DNA from: Doryteuthis pealeii
Taxonomy: Eukaryota; Mollusca; Cephalopoda; Myopsida; Loliginidae
Assembly (NCBI GenBank): GCA_023376005.1
Contig: CM042143.1
Coordinates: 87,074,470-87,138,469 of the forward strand
Reading direction: 5' to 3'
Length of the DNA: 64,000 nt
Both the position numbers and the translations under genes were made by a program. The notes below the pieces were generated by a model. The model saw only the letters and a list, made by a program, of their open reading frames with translations. It did no database searches and was not told the DNA's origin. Shown piece by piece: positions 21,872-32,787 of this stretch; position 1 is the first letter of the stretch; each line of letters starts with the position of its first letter.

Positions 21872-22219
21872 CTCAAAACATCACTGCCTACATCACAATA
21901 CCCCCAGAAATTGCATAAGTTTATCAATGACTATTTAATTTATAATCAAAATCATTAATACATAGAATAAATCTTATTTATTAACAATGTCTCTATGAAA
22001 ATCTGAGTTAGATTTGCCTCAAAACAGCCAATGTTATTTGTGTGTTTAAAAATCCTGCAATATGTCTTATATATTACTAAGAAATAAAGGTTTACATAAT
22101 ATATGGTGTGGTTAATTTGCATATTGGTTTTAACAAAACCGGTTTAATAAATAGTTACTTGGTGTTATTGATATCTAATATTATTGTTTTATTCTTCAAT
22201 GTATTAAAATCAATACTAG
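21872..22219 (+). mobile_element. Helitron-like element, subfamily C copy 2 (both ends damaged)
   Basis: The body matches other C copies (CATAAGTTTATCAATGA, AAATCCTGCAATATGTCTTA, ACTTGGTGTTATTGAT). The 5' TC is not recognisable and the 3' part is cut at AAAATCAATACTAG. Confidence 0.65.
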
Positions 22220-22254
22220 TGTGACCTGATGATAATAATGATATGAATAATTAC

Positions 22255-22612
22255 GTATGATGGTAGGCCTCTCCAATTAGTAGACCAGTTCACCTACCTA
22301 GGTAGTAATATCTCATCTACAGAGAGCAATATCAATATACAAATAGGAAGGCATGGACTTCAATAGACAGATTATGAATCATATGGAAATCTGATGTCTC
22401 TGATAAGCAAGACTTTTTCCAAGCTGAAGCTGTGTCAATGCTACTGTATGGCTGCAACACCAAAAACCTTCATCTATCAGCTCTGTGCGGATTCTGGATG
22501 CCATGTGGAAGACCTGACAGGGGCAATGATCGATAGTGATAGATGGTGAGAGAGTCATGGAAATCTGTGGTGTGAGCATGACCTGATGATGATGATGATG
22601 ATGATGATGATG
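22255..22612 (+). pseudogene. LINE ORF2 fragment with (GAT)n tail
   Basis: Translation gives LVDQFTYLGSNISST followed by I.IQIG and, after frameshifts, KTFSKLKLCQCYCMAA (from an LLYGC-type motif). This is the segment downstream of the reverse-transcriptase catalytic core in LINE ORF2. It ends CATGACCTGATGATGATG, a trinucleotide tail at 22,583-22,612. Confidence 0.65.
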
Positions 22613-22679
22613 AGGATATGAATAATTGTAGCAAGATGGGGATATTATCCTGACTTTTGTGAGCTAGAACTACTATATT

Positions 22680-22940
22680 AGAAAAGAAGAAGAAGGAAAT
22701 AAGTGAGAGAGTAAAGGTTTAAAAAATAGTGATGAGCAAAACAGGATGAACGATGGTTTGACCGTAGCGTGACCTCCCGAATGGAGAATTGAGTGTCAAC
22801 CGGAAGTCGGGTGTTGACTGGAACTGGAAGTCACATGGTGACGTGGAACAATGAAGAAAGGGACTGGCCTTTTTTCGATTTGGCACAGCGTAGGGTTAAG
22901 ACGTGCCCTTGGTCCCGTGTGGGATGACGGTAGTTTAATA

Positions 22941-22979
<39 letters not shown>

Positions 22980-23175
22980 CCTCCTCTCTGATATGAACCC
23001 ACGAGACAAACCTACCCTTGAAATAAAGGCTAGCAGTTGTGACTACATATTTCTCGCGTTGTAATTTTTATCAAAAAGAAGATATTTTTAGTACTGTGAA
23101 TATATCGCCACCACCACCGCCCATTATGTACATCGCTTTGGGTACTGTGACCAGAAATACGACAACGTTACAGAT
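22680..23175 (+). other. Possible LTR-like segment
   Basis: A GC-richer stretch contains a (TC)n run (22,941-22,972), a polyadenylation-like GAAATAAAGG (23,018) and an end GACAACGTTACA. These would fit an LTR but no partner LTR or primer-binding site was found. Speculative. Confidence 0.25.
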
Positions 23176-23181
23176 ATCGTT

Positions 23182-23965
23182 TTAGTGCCCGGAAAAAAGG
23201 CACAACGGTACATAATTACATATGCTTGGGTGAGAAGAGAATTTTGTAATATTTTGGTAAACACGAGTCACCAATTGGCAACTCTGGATGCTTTTGCTAA
23301 GATTGTGAAGGTGACAAACTACACTGGACTGTGAGATGTCAAGTTTGCCTGATACTCTCCAAGTGCTACTCACTGGATTTATGGATAGAAGTATGACCTC
23401 AGAATACACAGATTGAGTTTGCCTGAGCGTCGAGGTTCTTGCAGCCCAAGCGAAATCTCTTGAATTACCTGGTTACTGTACTGTGATCAACTGCATCTTC
23501 ACCTTTTTCGCATAACAATTTTTTTTTTGGTTGCTTCTGTGGCCTTATGGCCCAGGGAGGATCAAAGTGTAGTATCTGTTCCAGATTCTATGCTTTGACA
23601 CTTACCTTCTATACCCGGCCTCGGCTGGGGGTCCAGTGTGCTTCGGCCTCTAGACTGGTAAAGTACAATTAATAGCATCGATCCAAGGGGGCCATGCCCC
23701 CCAGATCATTGCAATTTTTATGTGCCCACGTAAAAACGAGACCTTGTGTCCAGCCCTCATAAGTGGGATGAGCAGGCAAATACCCTTATGGCCCAGTTCA
23801 ATGCCATATCCTGTTTTTGTTTCCAGGCCCACACTTGATACCCACGCACTTCCTGCATGCAGCCAGGTGCAAACCGATTGACCAGGTAATATATTACATT
23901 ATGGCCCAATTCAACTTTTAAAGCATAAGTTCCCAGATTAGACTATGTTGCACATTCAACTGTGT
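23182..23965 (-). pseudogene. Mariner transposase N-terminal remnant, interrupted
   Basis: The minus strand reads NPVSSTWRVSGKLDISQSSV, then VCHLHNLSKSIQSCQLV and TRVYQNI. This is the second helix-turn-helix region of mariner transposases and matches the remnant at 58,751-59,110. The upstream part is split by about 370 bp of unrelated sequence (about 23,553-23,920) bordered by TTATGGCCC repeats. The catalytic domain is absent. Confidence 0.75.
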
Positions 23966-24083
23966 TGCTTTCAAAACACACGCAAAATGAAGCAATGCAC
24001 AAGGTGTCAACACACCAACTACCACAATACTACCAACCACAGCAGGCATCTTCTACAGTTTGAACTCCTTTGTTTATGTGATA

Positions 24084-24360
24084 TACATGTCAAAGGGCCG
24101 GGTTAGCTCAGTCGGTAGAGCGTTCGGCTAGAAACCACAAGGTTCCTAGTTCGATACCGGCCCTCGCCAACTCAGCGTATGAGTAGCACAGGGATCTGTG
24201 CGGTAAAGTAAGGAGCTGATGGTAGGTGTGACGCTCCACCTCAGACGCCAAAACAATCTCCTTGGTCTAGCGCTATTGAAAAGGGGATAGACTCCCTCGC
24301 TGACTGGCTGATACCGACTTTAGGCTGCCCCGACGACTTTACTTACTTTACATGTCAAAG
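24084..24360 (+). mobile_element. SINE S1 with perfect 12-bp target duplication
   Basis: TACATGTCAAAG is present on both sides (24,084-24,095 and 24,349-24,360). Between them is a tRNA-like head (GGTTAGCTCAGTCGGTAGAG; GTTCGATACCGGCCC), the S1 body and the CGACGACTTTACTTAC end. The intact duplication marks it as a young insertion by LINE machinery. Confidence 0.95.
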
Positions 24361-24377
24361 ACTAGCACGTACTAAAA

Positions 24378-24740
24378 TATTGCAAAACTTTTCACTCACT
24401 ATTGTGCAATCCTATTGGTTGGTTGATTGGTTGGATTTAAGGCATGTCAACCTTTGTTGGATTATTTTATGCCGAAGACGTTTTGTTTTATTCATTCTTG
24501 ATGGGTATTCAAATTTGTTTGTTTAAATTCAATTTTTTATAACTCAATTTTTTTAAAACAATTTTTTTCTATTTAACCCATAGATGGGATCCTAACAGGC
24601 ACTACCCCTCCAGGTCAGAGTGCACTTGGGAGTTATGGTGATGAAGTGGTACTCCACACTCCCCAGAGCTGCAAAATTGGAACTTTACCATTCGATGCAG
24701 TTTAACTTCATACCCAGGACACGTACAATCTTGCAGTCTG
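24378..24740 (+). repeat. Repeat R1, 5' half
   Basis: From TTCACTCACTATTGTGCAAT and GGTTGGTTGATTGGTTGG through ATGCCGAAGACG, TTTAACCCATAGATGGGATC to CATACCCAGGACAC. Confidence 0.8.
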
Positions 24741-25115
24741 ACCTTTCAATGGGCCAAAAAAGACTCATTTAGTATTTTAGTATCTTTGCATCAATCCGCG
24801 GTATTTTGGTAAACATATAATAAGTGGATTAGAAGTGTTTTGCAAAGTTGTTAGTGCAATTTAATAGTATGACATTTGAAAAGACATTACAACACAACAA
24901 ACAATTTAACCCTTTTGCAGTCAGGATGACATTTTTGTTGACAATGGTACATAGAGTAATATTTGTGACGTTCAGTGATAGAAACATTCTTGTTTTTTTA
25001 GTGGTAGTTCAATGTAAAGCATTTTCCTTTTGGCTACTCGTTGATTACTAATTCTATGTTAATGTATAGGTATATCACTGTAGTGTAGGATTGCTATATA
25101 CCCTCATTGGATATA
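24741..25115. other. Unassigned spacer
   Basis: The frame at 24,848-25,051 has no recognisable motif. Nothing else was seen. Confidence 0.4.
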
Positions 25116-25921
25116 TACATCGAGAGAGTATTAGTGAGAGATAGACAGATAGAGTCATGTGACCTACTTGTTCTTTATTCTATCTTCTTCTGTTCAGCCA
25201 TCTTTGATCGTCTAGCGCTGTTTCCTTTACTTCTTTCTATCTTCTTAGCTCTTGTCATCTAGATTCTTCTTATCTTCTTCTAACTAAGGGTATGCATAAT
25301 TAACTAACAAGACTTGTCTGTCTTTGATCAAAGCTTTATTGTCCATTTTCTAACTCAACGCACGGTCTGAGTTCAACCCCGCAGTCACACGTCTACACTG
25401 CGTTGCATTTTGGTTGAAACTGCCTACCTAACTCTATATCACGTGACTCACAAGATTCATGCCTTTGGGGTTAAAGTTCCCAAACGGTCTGTATTTTTCC
25501 ACTTGGGCCCGTTGCATTCTCGCTACTTCTCGCTACATCGAGAGAGTATTAGAGAGAGACAGATACTGAGATACAGCATTGACTTACTTGTCTGTTACAT
25601 TTTATCTTCTTTCTTTCGGCCATCTTTGATTGTCTAGGGCTGTTTCCTTTACTTCTTTCTATCTTCTTTGTTCTTGTTGTCTAGATTCTTCTTATCTTCT
25701 TCTAACTAAGGGCATGCATATTTAACTAATAAGACTTGATATTACCTGTACAAGTTTTTATTTTGGTATTGGCCATTTTCATTCACCACGCAGCCTGAGC
25801 CAACCTCCACAGAACACGTCTGTCCTGTGTGCCATTTAGGTTGAAACTGGTTACCTAACTAGTCAAATCATGTGACGTGCGAGATTCACGCCTTTACCAA
25901 CAGTCTGTATTTTTCCACGGA
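25116..25921. repeat. Direct tandem repeat of a unit of about 418 bp
   Basis: Unit 1 starts TACATCGAGAGAGTATTAG at 25,116 and unit 2 at 25,534. Both contain GCCATCTTTGAT, GCTGTTTCCTTTACTTCTTT, CTAGATTCTTCTTATCTTCT, GGTTGAAACTG, CACGCCTTT-like sequence and GTCTGTATTTTTCCAC. They are clearly diverged by substitutions and short indels. They could be adjacent LTRs, but no internal region was found. Confidence 0.8.
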
Positions 25922-26132
25922 AACCTGCCTGCCTACGTTCTGATTTGAAGGCCAATGACCCCTTATTCTACAGGTGTTTGTCAATAATCTATGCAACTAC
26001 ATAGATTATGCAACAGTATTGTGTAAATGTTGTTATGAAAAATATCCTAATTAAAAGTGAGTACTTTATTGTTTTCATATTATTGGACAATAAAATGCAA
26101 TCATCAGGTTTTCTTTGTTCTTTTATATATGG
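25922..26132. other. Unassigned spacer
   Basis: No gene or repeat was recognised. Confidence 0.4.
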
Positions 26133-26372
26133 CTAGAAGCAGCTACCCAGCGTCACCTGGGTAGCGGGGGGGGGGGGTCCTGGTGTATTGATTTGTTTAC
26201 TTTTGAGATTTACAAATACTGGACATTTTAAAGCAGAATTTCAATGCTATTTCTATGTATATTTTAATTTTTGAATATCTTCAAATAGAAATCAAATCTT
26301 CATCATTTTTGCACAATAAAAGCAACAACTGGTAATATTTAATGTATATATATATATTTACTTTGTTGTTGA
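26133..26372 (-). mobile_element. Helitron-like element, subfamily A copy 2 (5' truncated)
   Basis: CTAG (26,133-26,136), then GAAGCAG and the CTACCCAG...CTGGGTAG hairpin. The body aligns with 26,610-26,930 (GTGTATTGATTTGTTTACTT, TCAATGCTATTTCTATGTAT). It stops at a SINE fragment. Confidence 0.65.
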
Positions 26373-26376
26373 TTGT

Positions 26377-26463
26377 GCTACTCATATACTGAGTTGGTGA
26401 GGGCCAATATCGAACCCAGAATGTTGTGCTTCTGAGGTGGATGCTCTACCAACTGAGATATAA
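26377..26463 (-). mobile_element. SINE S1 head fragment
   Basis: CTACTCATATACTGAGTTGG, ATATCGAACCCAG and CTCTACCAACTGAGAT are the S1 tRNA-like head in reverse. The body is absent. Confidence 0.7.
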
Positions 26464-26609
26464 AGAAACAAAATGCTGTTAGATGTAAATAAGTAATGTC
26501 ATTAATGATTACTAACTCATGTAAATGACAGTTATTTTGATGACACAGTTTTACATATGTGCATGCACGCACACACACACACACACACAACCAACTATAT
26601 GTATATATA
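26464..26609. repeat. Spacer with (CA)n
   Basis: A CA dinucleotide run lies at 26,570-26,590. Nothing else was recognised. Confidence 0.7.
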
Positions 26610-26804
26610 CTAGAAGTGGCTACTCAGCGTTGCCTGGGTAGAGGGGGTAGGGAAACCCTGGTGTATTGATTTGTTTACTTCTAAGATTTACAAATGCTAG
26701 ACATTTTTAAGTAGAATTTCAATGCTATTTCTATGTATACTTTAATTTTTAAATATCTTTGAATATAAATCAAATCTGTATCATTTTTGCACAAAAAGCA
26801 ACAA

Positions 26805-26843
<39 letters not shown>

Positions 26844-26930
26844 CTTTGATGTTGATTGCTTTATTTTCATAGTTTCATCCAGACATACATATATATATAC
26901 ACAACTGCCCTTTATGTATGTATAGATAGA
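26610..26930 (-). mobile_element. Helitron-like element, subfamily A copy 3 (both ends)
   Basis: On the minus strand it runs from A|TCTATCTATACATAC (26,930) with the shared AAAGGGCAGTTGTGT leader to the CTACCCAGGC...CTGAGTAG hairpin, GCCACTT and CTAG (26,610), then T. A (TA)n run lies at 26,806-26,840. Confidence 0.75.
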
Positions 26931-27409
26931 TACACTATATAATAGAAGTTTAAAAAATATTAACACTTCTATGGGAGCACCTATATGATATAATGATTTT
27001 GGTTTCACTTGTTTGCTTACAATCAAGTTCTCTAGATAAGTGTTTTAATGTGAGTGTGTATGAATCTAAAGAAGGATCATTATGACAATCTCTACAATAA
27101 AGGTTTGTTATTTTTTATTTAGGATATAATTATGGAGAAAGTGTTTTTAGATAGACTTCTTTTTTTCTCGTTCTATTGTTTCTTTTGTCCAAGCACAAAA
27201 CAGGGTCAAGGCCAATGCCAAGGTCAATGAGAATGACCCCAGAACAAGGTGTAAAATTAAAATAGATTTTTTTATTTCCCTCTTTTATTGTGTGAGTGTG
27301 GGTTTCTTTTGAGTAGTGGGTGGGGTGATCTTGTAACTTTCTTTTCAATATGTTGTTGAAAACTAGTCACCTGATAGTCTGTTTTTTTTTTTTTCAAAGT
27401 AGCTACAGT
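26931..27409. other. Unassigned spacer
   Basis: No repeat or gene was recognised. Two short minus-strand ORFs have no motif. Confidence 0.4.
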
Positions 27410-27505
27410 GTATCCCAAAAATAAGACAGGACTTATATTAATTTTCATTCCAGAATATAACACTAGGGTTTATTTTCAGGGGATGTTTACTCTTCTTATA
27501 TTAAA
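27410..27505. mobile_element. CCCCGAAAATAAGA family, one-end fragment
   Basis: TCCCAAAAATAAGACAGGAC, TTATATTAATTTTCATTCC and ATATAACACTAGGGTTTATT match the left end of 13,158-13,592. Confidence 0.65.
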
Positions 27506-27511
27506 AAATAA

Positions 27512-27790
27512 TGCATGGTATGGTAGAGTTGAGGAAAATGGTCTTGTCAACCTGAGTTCAAATCCTGAACTAGATTGTTTGTATTTCACATTGTGCTAAT
27601 ACCCTTGGGAAAGGTATACATCCAACTACTCTTCCTCCAGCTATGGGTAAATGGTAGGGTAGAATGGGCTAGGCAACCATTCTAGGAGAAAGAAAATTCT
27701 GAATTCAAACCTGTTAAACTCTGCTTAAGAAATTGACTTTATGTTGCATCCTGCTCGTGCGGTGGGATTGGTAAATATAAATGTGGTGAG
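27512..27790 (+). mobile_element. SINE S2
   Basis: A tRNA-like head (ATGGTAGAGTTGAGGAAAAT; GAGTTCAAATCCTGAA) is followed by the body TACCCTTGGGAAAGGTAT, CAGCTATGGGTAAATGG, GAAAATTCTGAATTCAAACC and CATCCTGCTCGTG. It matches 31,222-31,498 in order and length. Confidence 0.75.
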
Positions 27791-29038
27791 CTGGAAGTTA
27801 ACACTTTGAAAGCAGAAATAAAATGATGAAAATAAGAAGTCTGCACATAGGATCAGTGCAGGTAGAAAGAAAAAAATAGAAGTATTAAAAAATTATAATT
27901 TTCAACCAATCAGAAGTGTTCACAACTATCAAAAGAAGTTTTTCAAATAAGACCAGTTTCGATCATGGGAGTCCTATAAAAGCGAAGGTTTTCGAAGAAC
28001 AGTAGAGAAGACAAACTTATGCCTAAATATTCCATCTCACTCAACTCAGAAATATTTGCCTACCGCTGAAGGTATTACAAGCTATATCTTTCTCTCTCTA
28101 CAAGTTACTTCACTGCTGATATATAGAACATTACCCCTTTCTCTTTTATTTTTTTATTGGAAGTAATTCAACACTTTCTTCTTCTAATGACATGAAAGAG
28201 AGAGGGCAGTGGAGAATGATAGATCTAATAACTTTTATTTTTGGAGGGAAAATCTTTAGTATAATTGTGCCCATTCTAAAAGGATCTGTATGACCACTCA
28301 TATTGGAAGAGATGTATATATTAAAAACTTGTGAAATCATTCATTAAATCCTCTTACCTTTGAATTTCTCATTCAAATTTTGATGAATAAATTTTATTTT
28401 GCTCAACATTAAATCTCTTTAGTTTCATTTGCCTAAACTATGTTTTATGACTCAGATATTTACATTTTCAAATGATAATAGCAATTCCAAAATGAAATAA
28501 TATCAACTTTTCTGAAACACTATATATATATATATATATATATATGGAATTACAAGAGGTTTTGGTGTTTTAAAGTTTAAGGGAGCTGGATATTTTTGTT
28601 GCATTTTTTAAGGGTTTTACTTTGAACCCCATTTCATTTGGTGGCCACACTGAAAAGGAAGGAATTCAGGGAACGAAAGGAAAGCGACAAAGACAGAAGG
28701 TGGTTTTATGACTTAGGCCTTATTCACCAGTCATAGTCACCCATGGCAAGGGGATATCCCCCTGGTTGTGGTAGCGACTACACACAGTTAAGGCCTAAAC
28801 TCAAATGACCGAGAGATTATCTTCTGGGCTCGGAAGTTGGTCCTTTTTCTCGCACATGCGCAGAGGGTTCTTCCAGTGATGGCTCATGGGAGTTTATGTT
28901 TTTATTTATTTTAATCCCCCTCATATATATATATATACATATATTTCATCAAAAAGTTACTACCATGTAATCATTGTAGTAGCATAAGTAGTTAATCAAA
29001 AAGGGCTCAATATATCTTATAAAATATAAAGTATTAAT
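27791..29038. other. Unassigned stretch with AT-rich microsatellites
   Basis: (TA)n runs lie at 28,522-28,545 and 28,923-28,945. A CCTATAAAAGCGAAGG phrase at 27,975 looks like a TATA box but nothing downstream supports a promoter. 28,640-28,900 is GC-richer and unassigned. Confidence 0.4.
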
Positions 29039-29848
29039 AGTTGTAGAAAAGTTTTTTTCTCTACCACGATTTCAGTGTTCTTAGTACACCATCTTCAGGG
29101 GAACTAAGTAATTCTATGTGGCTAATGAAATATATTCGCCTGGTTTAAGATTATTTTTATTCTATGTCTCCCAATTTTATGTGGGCTGTACAAAATCAGA
29201 TTTTAAAACTAGATTCACAAACCATAAACACACTTTCTCTAATATTAAACTAAAAAATGTAACAACCTTAGCTAGCTACATTTGGAATTTAAAGTATCAA
29301 AATATAACACCTATTATTAAATGGGAAATATTAAAGAAATCAAATACTTGCTGAGGCTTAACTGATACATGCTTCTTGAGATAATTAGATTCCCAAATAA
29401 GAAAGAATTAGTGAATAAAAAGGATGAATTCCTATGGAAATGCATGCATAGGTTACATAACGCATTAATGTATTACTAAGATTAATATAGATATAATACG
29501 TGCACCAAATTAAAAAAAAAAAAAAATTTTAAATGGCTTACCAGGGTTCTAGAATTTCAAAAGTTCAAATAAGTAAATAAAAAAGGAGTAGTAAAAATAG
29601 AGGATAGGGGCAGCACGGATAGATAGAATCATTAATCACTTCCGCCTGTTAACATAGGGTAAACTAAACATTAACTTCAAAGGAACAAGCTTTAGAGACA
29701 AAAGTTAATTTACTTTTAGGAGATATAGAATAAAAATAATCTTAAACCAGGTGAGTATATATTTCATTAGCCACATAGATTTACTTAGTTCCCCTGAAGA
29801 TGGTGTACTAAGAACATCGAAACCTTAGTAGAGAAATACCTTTTCTAC

Positions 29849-29852
<4 letters not shown>
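29039..29852 (+). mobile_element. Penelope-like element remnant with inverted terminal repeats
   Basis: The left terminus (29,039-29,165: AGTTGTAGAAAAG, GTTCTTAGTACACCATCTTC, TTTAAGATTATTTTTATTCT) recurs as its reverse complement at about 29,715-29,852 (AGAATAAAAATAATCTTAAA, GAAGATGGTGTACTAAGAAC, TTTTCTACAACT). Between them lies the end of a GIY-YIG domain. Penelope-like elements characteristically carry LTR-like repeats in direct or inverted arrangement and a C-terminal GIY-YIG nuclease. The reverse transcriptase is deleted. Confidence 0.75.
29160..29480 (+). pseudogene. GIY-YIG endonuclease C-terminal fragment (Penelope type)
   Basis: The frame ending at 29,352 reads FYVGCTKSDFKTRFTNHKHT, then YIWNLK and IIKWEI. 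This is the YIG half of a GIY-YIG domain with its R..NH context. The GIY strand is missing. After a frameshift at about 29,355, LEIIRFPNKKELVNKKDEF and KCMHR follow, matching the usual Penelope C-terminal tail (N-K-R-D-E type). The fragment is inactive. Confidence 0.75.
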
Positions 29853-29903
<51 letters not shown>

Positions 29904-30569
29904 GGAGTGTGTGTGTGTGTTTCTCTGGGTTCTTTCTCATTGAAATATTGGTGAATAAATCTTTTGATCAACATTAAACCTGTTTAGTTTCATTAGCTGA
30001 AACTATTGAATTATTCAAGATATTTACACCTCAAAGGATATTCATTTTTTTGGGGGGAAACACCCTATATATATGTATATGTATATATGTGTAGAATCTT
30101 ATTAAATTTATTGTTTTACCTCATCCATCTCAATGAATGAAAGTGTGGGTTGGATTAGGATAGGGGTGAATAAGTTAACTAGTCACTGACTAGCATCAGT
30201 CATTAACTCCCCACACCTGCCCACTCACTTCCTCTCCCCCTTGTATCTGTCTCTTCATTAAAAATCTATTAAGAAAATAAAAAAATAAAAATTTGTCCTC
30301 TTTTACTAAAAAATAAATTCCAATTACTCCAGGCAACCATCGAGATTTTTTTATTAAATTGTATCGACAAATACTGAGGAAAATTTGGTTTGTTGTTTAC
30401 ATACAATTAACAATTATCAATATTAATTATCGTATTGTTTTTTTAAGGTTTTTATTTATTTGGGCATGGTCAGAGGGAATGTGGATGAGGGGAAGTGTTC
30501 CCTTGGAAACCATATTTGATTGTGATTAAAAAAAGATCCTGATAAAAACAAAACATATAAAATAATTGG
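29853..30569. other. Unassigned spacer with (TA)n at 29,853-29,900
   Basis: A long TA dinucleotide run directly abuts the Penelope-like end. 30,100-30,480 shows nothing I recognise. Confidence 0.45.
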
Positions 30570-31112
30570 TTAAATCAAACTTAACGGACCTAAATTCCAC
30601 CATTGTTGTCACCCCGCCGAAAGAAAGAAAAATACCAAAAATCAGGGAATTAACCGAATTTAATGAAATTTTCAGTCTTGATATATCAATAAATAAAAGA
30701 TATAATGTACCAGTTATTTTATTTAAAAACTTTTACATTTTTTCAGGTCAGTTAACTTTGTACCACGTATCTTTGAGATGTAACACAGATTCTCAGATAT
30801 GTGGTACAAAGTTAATAGATAGAAAATCAAAAACTTACTTTTTTTTCATTTCAGTAAAATTGGAACCACTTATCTTTGAGGTGTAAAACAGATTCTCAAA
30901 GATACGTAGTTCAAAGTTAACTGACCTGAAAAAATGTTAAAGTTTTTAAATAAAATAACTGGTACATTGTATCTTTTATTCATTAATATATCAACACTGA
31001 AAATTTCATTAAATTCGGTTAATTCCCTGATTTTTGGTATTTTTCTTTCTTTCGGCGGGGTGACAAACGATGGTGGAATTTAGGTCTGTTAAGTTTGATT
31101 TAACCAAATAAT
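30570..31112. mobile_element. Foldback element F1, copy 2
   Basis: Ends GGTTAAATCAAACTTAACGG and GTTAAGTTTGATTTAACC are inverted. Arms of about 200 bp share GTCACCCCGCCGAAAGAAAG, AATTAACCGAATTTAATG and AATAACTGGTACAT, with an extra internal duplication of the TATCTTTGAG...CACAGATTCTCA block. The flanks AATAATT and AAATAAT suggest a short target duplication. The ORF at 30,566-30,886 is arm sequence. Confidence 0.8.
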
Positions 31113-31221
31113 TTTACTTTAATCCAACTGAAAATCAATAAGGCTCAAACCATGAATGTAAATGTTGATAATTGATTGGAATCCATGGAAAAGTTAGAAG
31201 ATATGCTATATGAGGTGGTAA

Positions 31222-31498
31222 TATGGAGGTGTATGGTGTAATGGTTAGAGTCGTAGGAAATGGACTCATCAACCAAGTTCAAATATTGGTTGAGGGAGTT
31301 TGAATTTCATATAGCGCTAATACCCTTGGGAAAGGTATGCATCCAACTATTCTCCTTCCAGCTATGGGTAAATGGCATGGCAGACTGGGCCCTTTAACTT
31401 TGGATTGGTAACCAGTCTAGGAGAAGGAAAACTCTGAATTGAAACCTGTTTAAATCTGATTAAGAAATTGACCTTTTATCACATCTTGCTCGTGTTTG
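31222..31498 (+). mobile_element. SINE S2
   Basis: The head GTATGGTGTAATGGTTAGAG and B-box-like AAGTTCAAATATTGG are followed by TACCCTTGGGAAAGGTATG, CAGCTATGGGTAAATGG and ACATCTTGCTCGTG. Confidence 0.75.
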
Positions 31499-31529
<31 letters not shown>

Positions 31530-31783
31530 AAGTAAAGTTGACGGGGCGGCCTAAAGTCGGTATCAGCCAGTCAGCGAGGGAGTCTATCCCCTTTTCAATA
31601 GCGCTAGACCAAGGATATTGTTTTTTTAGCATCTGAGGTGGAGCGCCACACCTACCATCAGCTCCTTATTTTACCGCACAGATCCCTGTGCTACTCATAT
31701 GCTGAGTTGGTGAGGACCGGTAGCGAACTAGGAACCTTGTGGTTTCTAGCCGTACACTCTACCGACTGAGCTAACCCGGCCCC
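31530..31783 (-). mobile_element. SINE S1 inserted in an (AT)n run
   Basis: In reverse it runs AAGTAAAGTTGACGGGGCGG to CGACTGAGCTAACCCGGCCC. ATATATAT flanks it on both sides (31,505-31,528 and 31,784-31,804), so the target was a microsatellite and the exact duplication cannot be read. Confidence 0.9.
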
Positions 31784-32043
31784 ATATATATATATATATA
31801 TATATAAGGTGGTAATACAGGGAATAAACTTATGAAAAGGGTTTAGTTCCAGTTAACTCACAAATCATTGATATCAAGTCTCAAGTCAATAAAGATTACA
31901 CATTCCAGTTCAGCATTAAATCCAGAAAGGGCAAAGTTCTAAATAGTAAACCCAACATTAGCAAGATGTCCTTTTCCATGCAGGAGAGGTCACAGTAAAG
32001 GGCCCACATGATTCAGGATTTTTTCTTTTTCTACAGTAATTTG
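31784..32043. other. Unassigned spacer
   Basis: No repeat or gene was recognised beyond the AT run. Confidence 0.4.
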
Positions 32044-32559
32044 CAAAAATACGCACCCTCTGGGCATAAATATTTAAGTTTTAATCTAATGAAATATATT
32101 AAATTAGAAAGACTAATGAAATTAAATAAGAATGCATATAAAAATATTACTTATTTTAATTATATTTTGATTGATTTCTATATAAAATCCTTCATAGGAT
32201 TTTAATACGTTGGAGAATAAAACAATAATATTAGAGATCAATAACACCAAGTAATTATTTATTTAACCCAGTACATAAATTAACCACACCATATATTAGG
32301 TAAGCCTTTATTTCTTAGTGATATATATATAAGACACATTGCAGGATTTTAAATGCACTAACAACATGGGCTGTTTTGAGGCAAATCTAAGTCATTTTCA
32401 TAGACATCATTGATAAATAAGATTTATATAAGGTATTAATGATTTTGACTATAAATTAGATACTCATTGATAAACTTAGGCAATTTCTGGGGGTATTGTG
32501 ATGTAAGCAGTGATGTAGTTTTAATTACAGACAGACACCGAATCTCCATTAAAATAAGA
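32044..32559 (-). mobile_element. Helitron-like element, subfamily C copy 3
   Basis: The minus-strand 5' end A|TCTTATTTTAATGGAGATTC lies at 32,559. The body matches the other C copies and a remnant of the GCACCCTCTGGGC hairpin is at 32,050. CTAG is not recognisable at the 3' end. Confidence 0.7.
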
Positions 32560-32570
32560 TAAGGTGAATT

Positions 32571-32786
32571 TTACCTAAGGCATTCGCAATAGAAAGCACT
32601 GTTTAATGTTACAACTTTTTCAAAGAAATCAATAGTGATTGGTCTTTTCATGTCCCAGAAGACTTTCAGCATTACCTTCTTTAATGACGGCTGTGCCCAG
32701 AACTTTTTCTTTACCAGAGAGTCAGTGTGTTTCAACTCCATCAAATGTCTTTTTGACTCAGGCCTGTAGTGGCAAAGCCATTTCTG
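32571..32786 (-). pseudogene. Mariner transposase catalytic-domain fragment
   Basis: Minus-strand ORF: HYRPESKRHLMELKHTDS, KKKFWAQPSLKKVMLKVFWD, then ITIDFFEKVVTLNSAFY and CECLR. This matches the middle of mariner transposases (the stretch before and at the V(F/W)WD segment). R1 cuts the upstream side at 32,787 and a Helitron-like end abuts downstream. Confidence 0.7.
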
Positions 32787-32787
32787 G

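Noticed and set aside
22680..23175. Complete LTR retrotransposon
   Set aside because: Only one LTR-like segment is visible, without a partner, primer-binding site or gag/pol frames, so it is kept only as a weak candidate.
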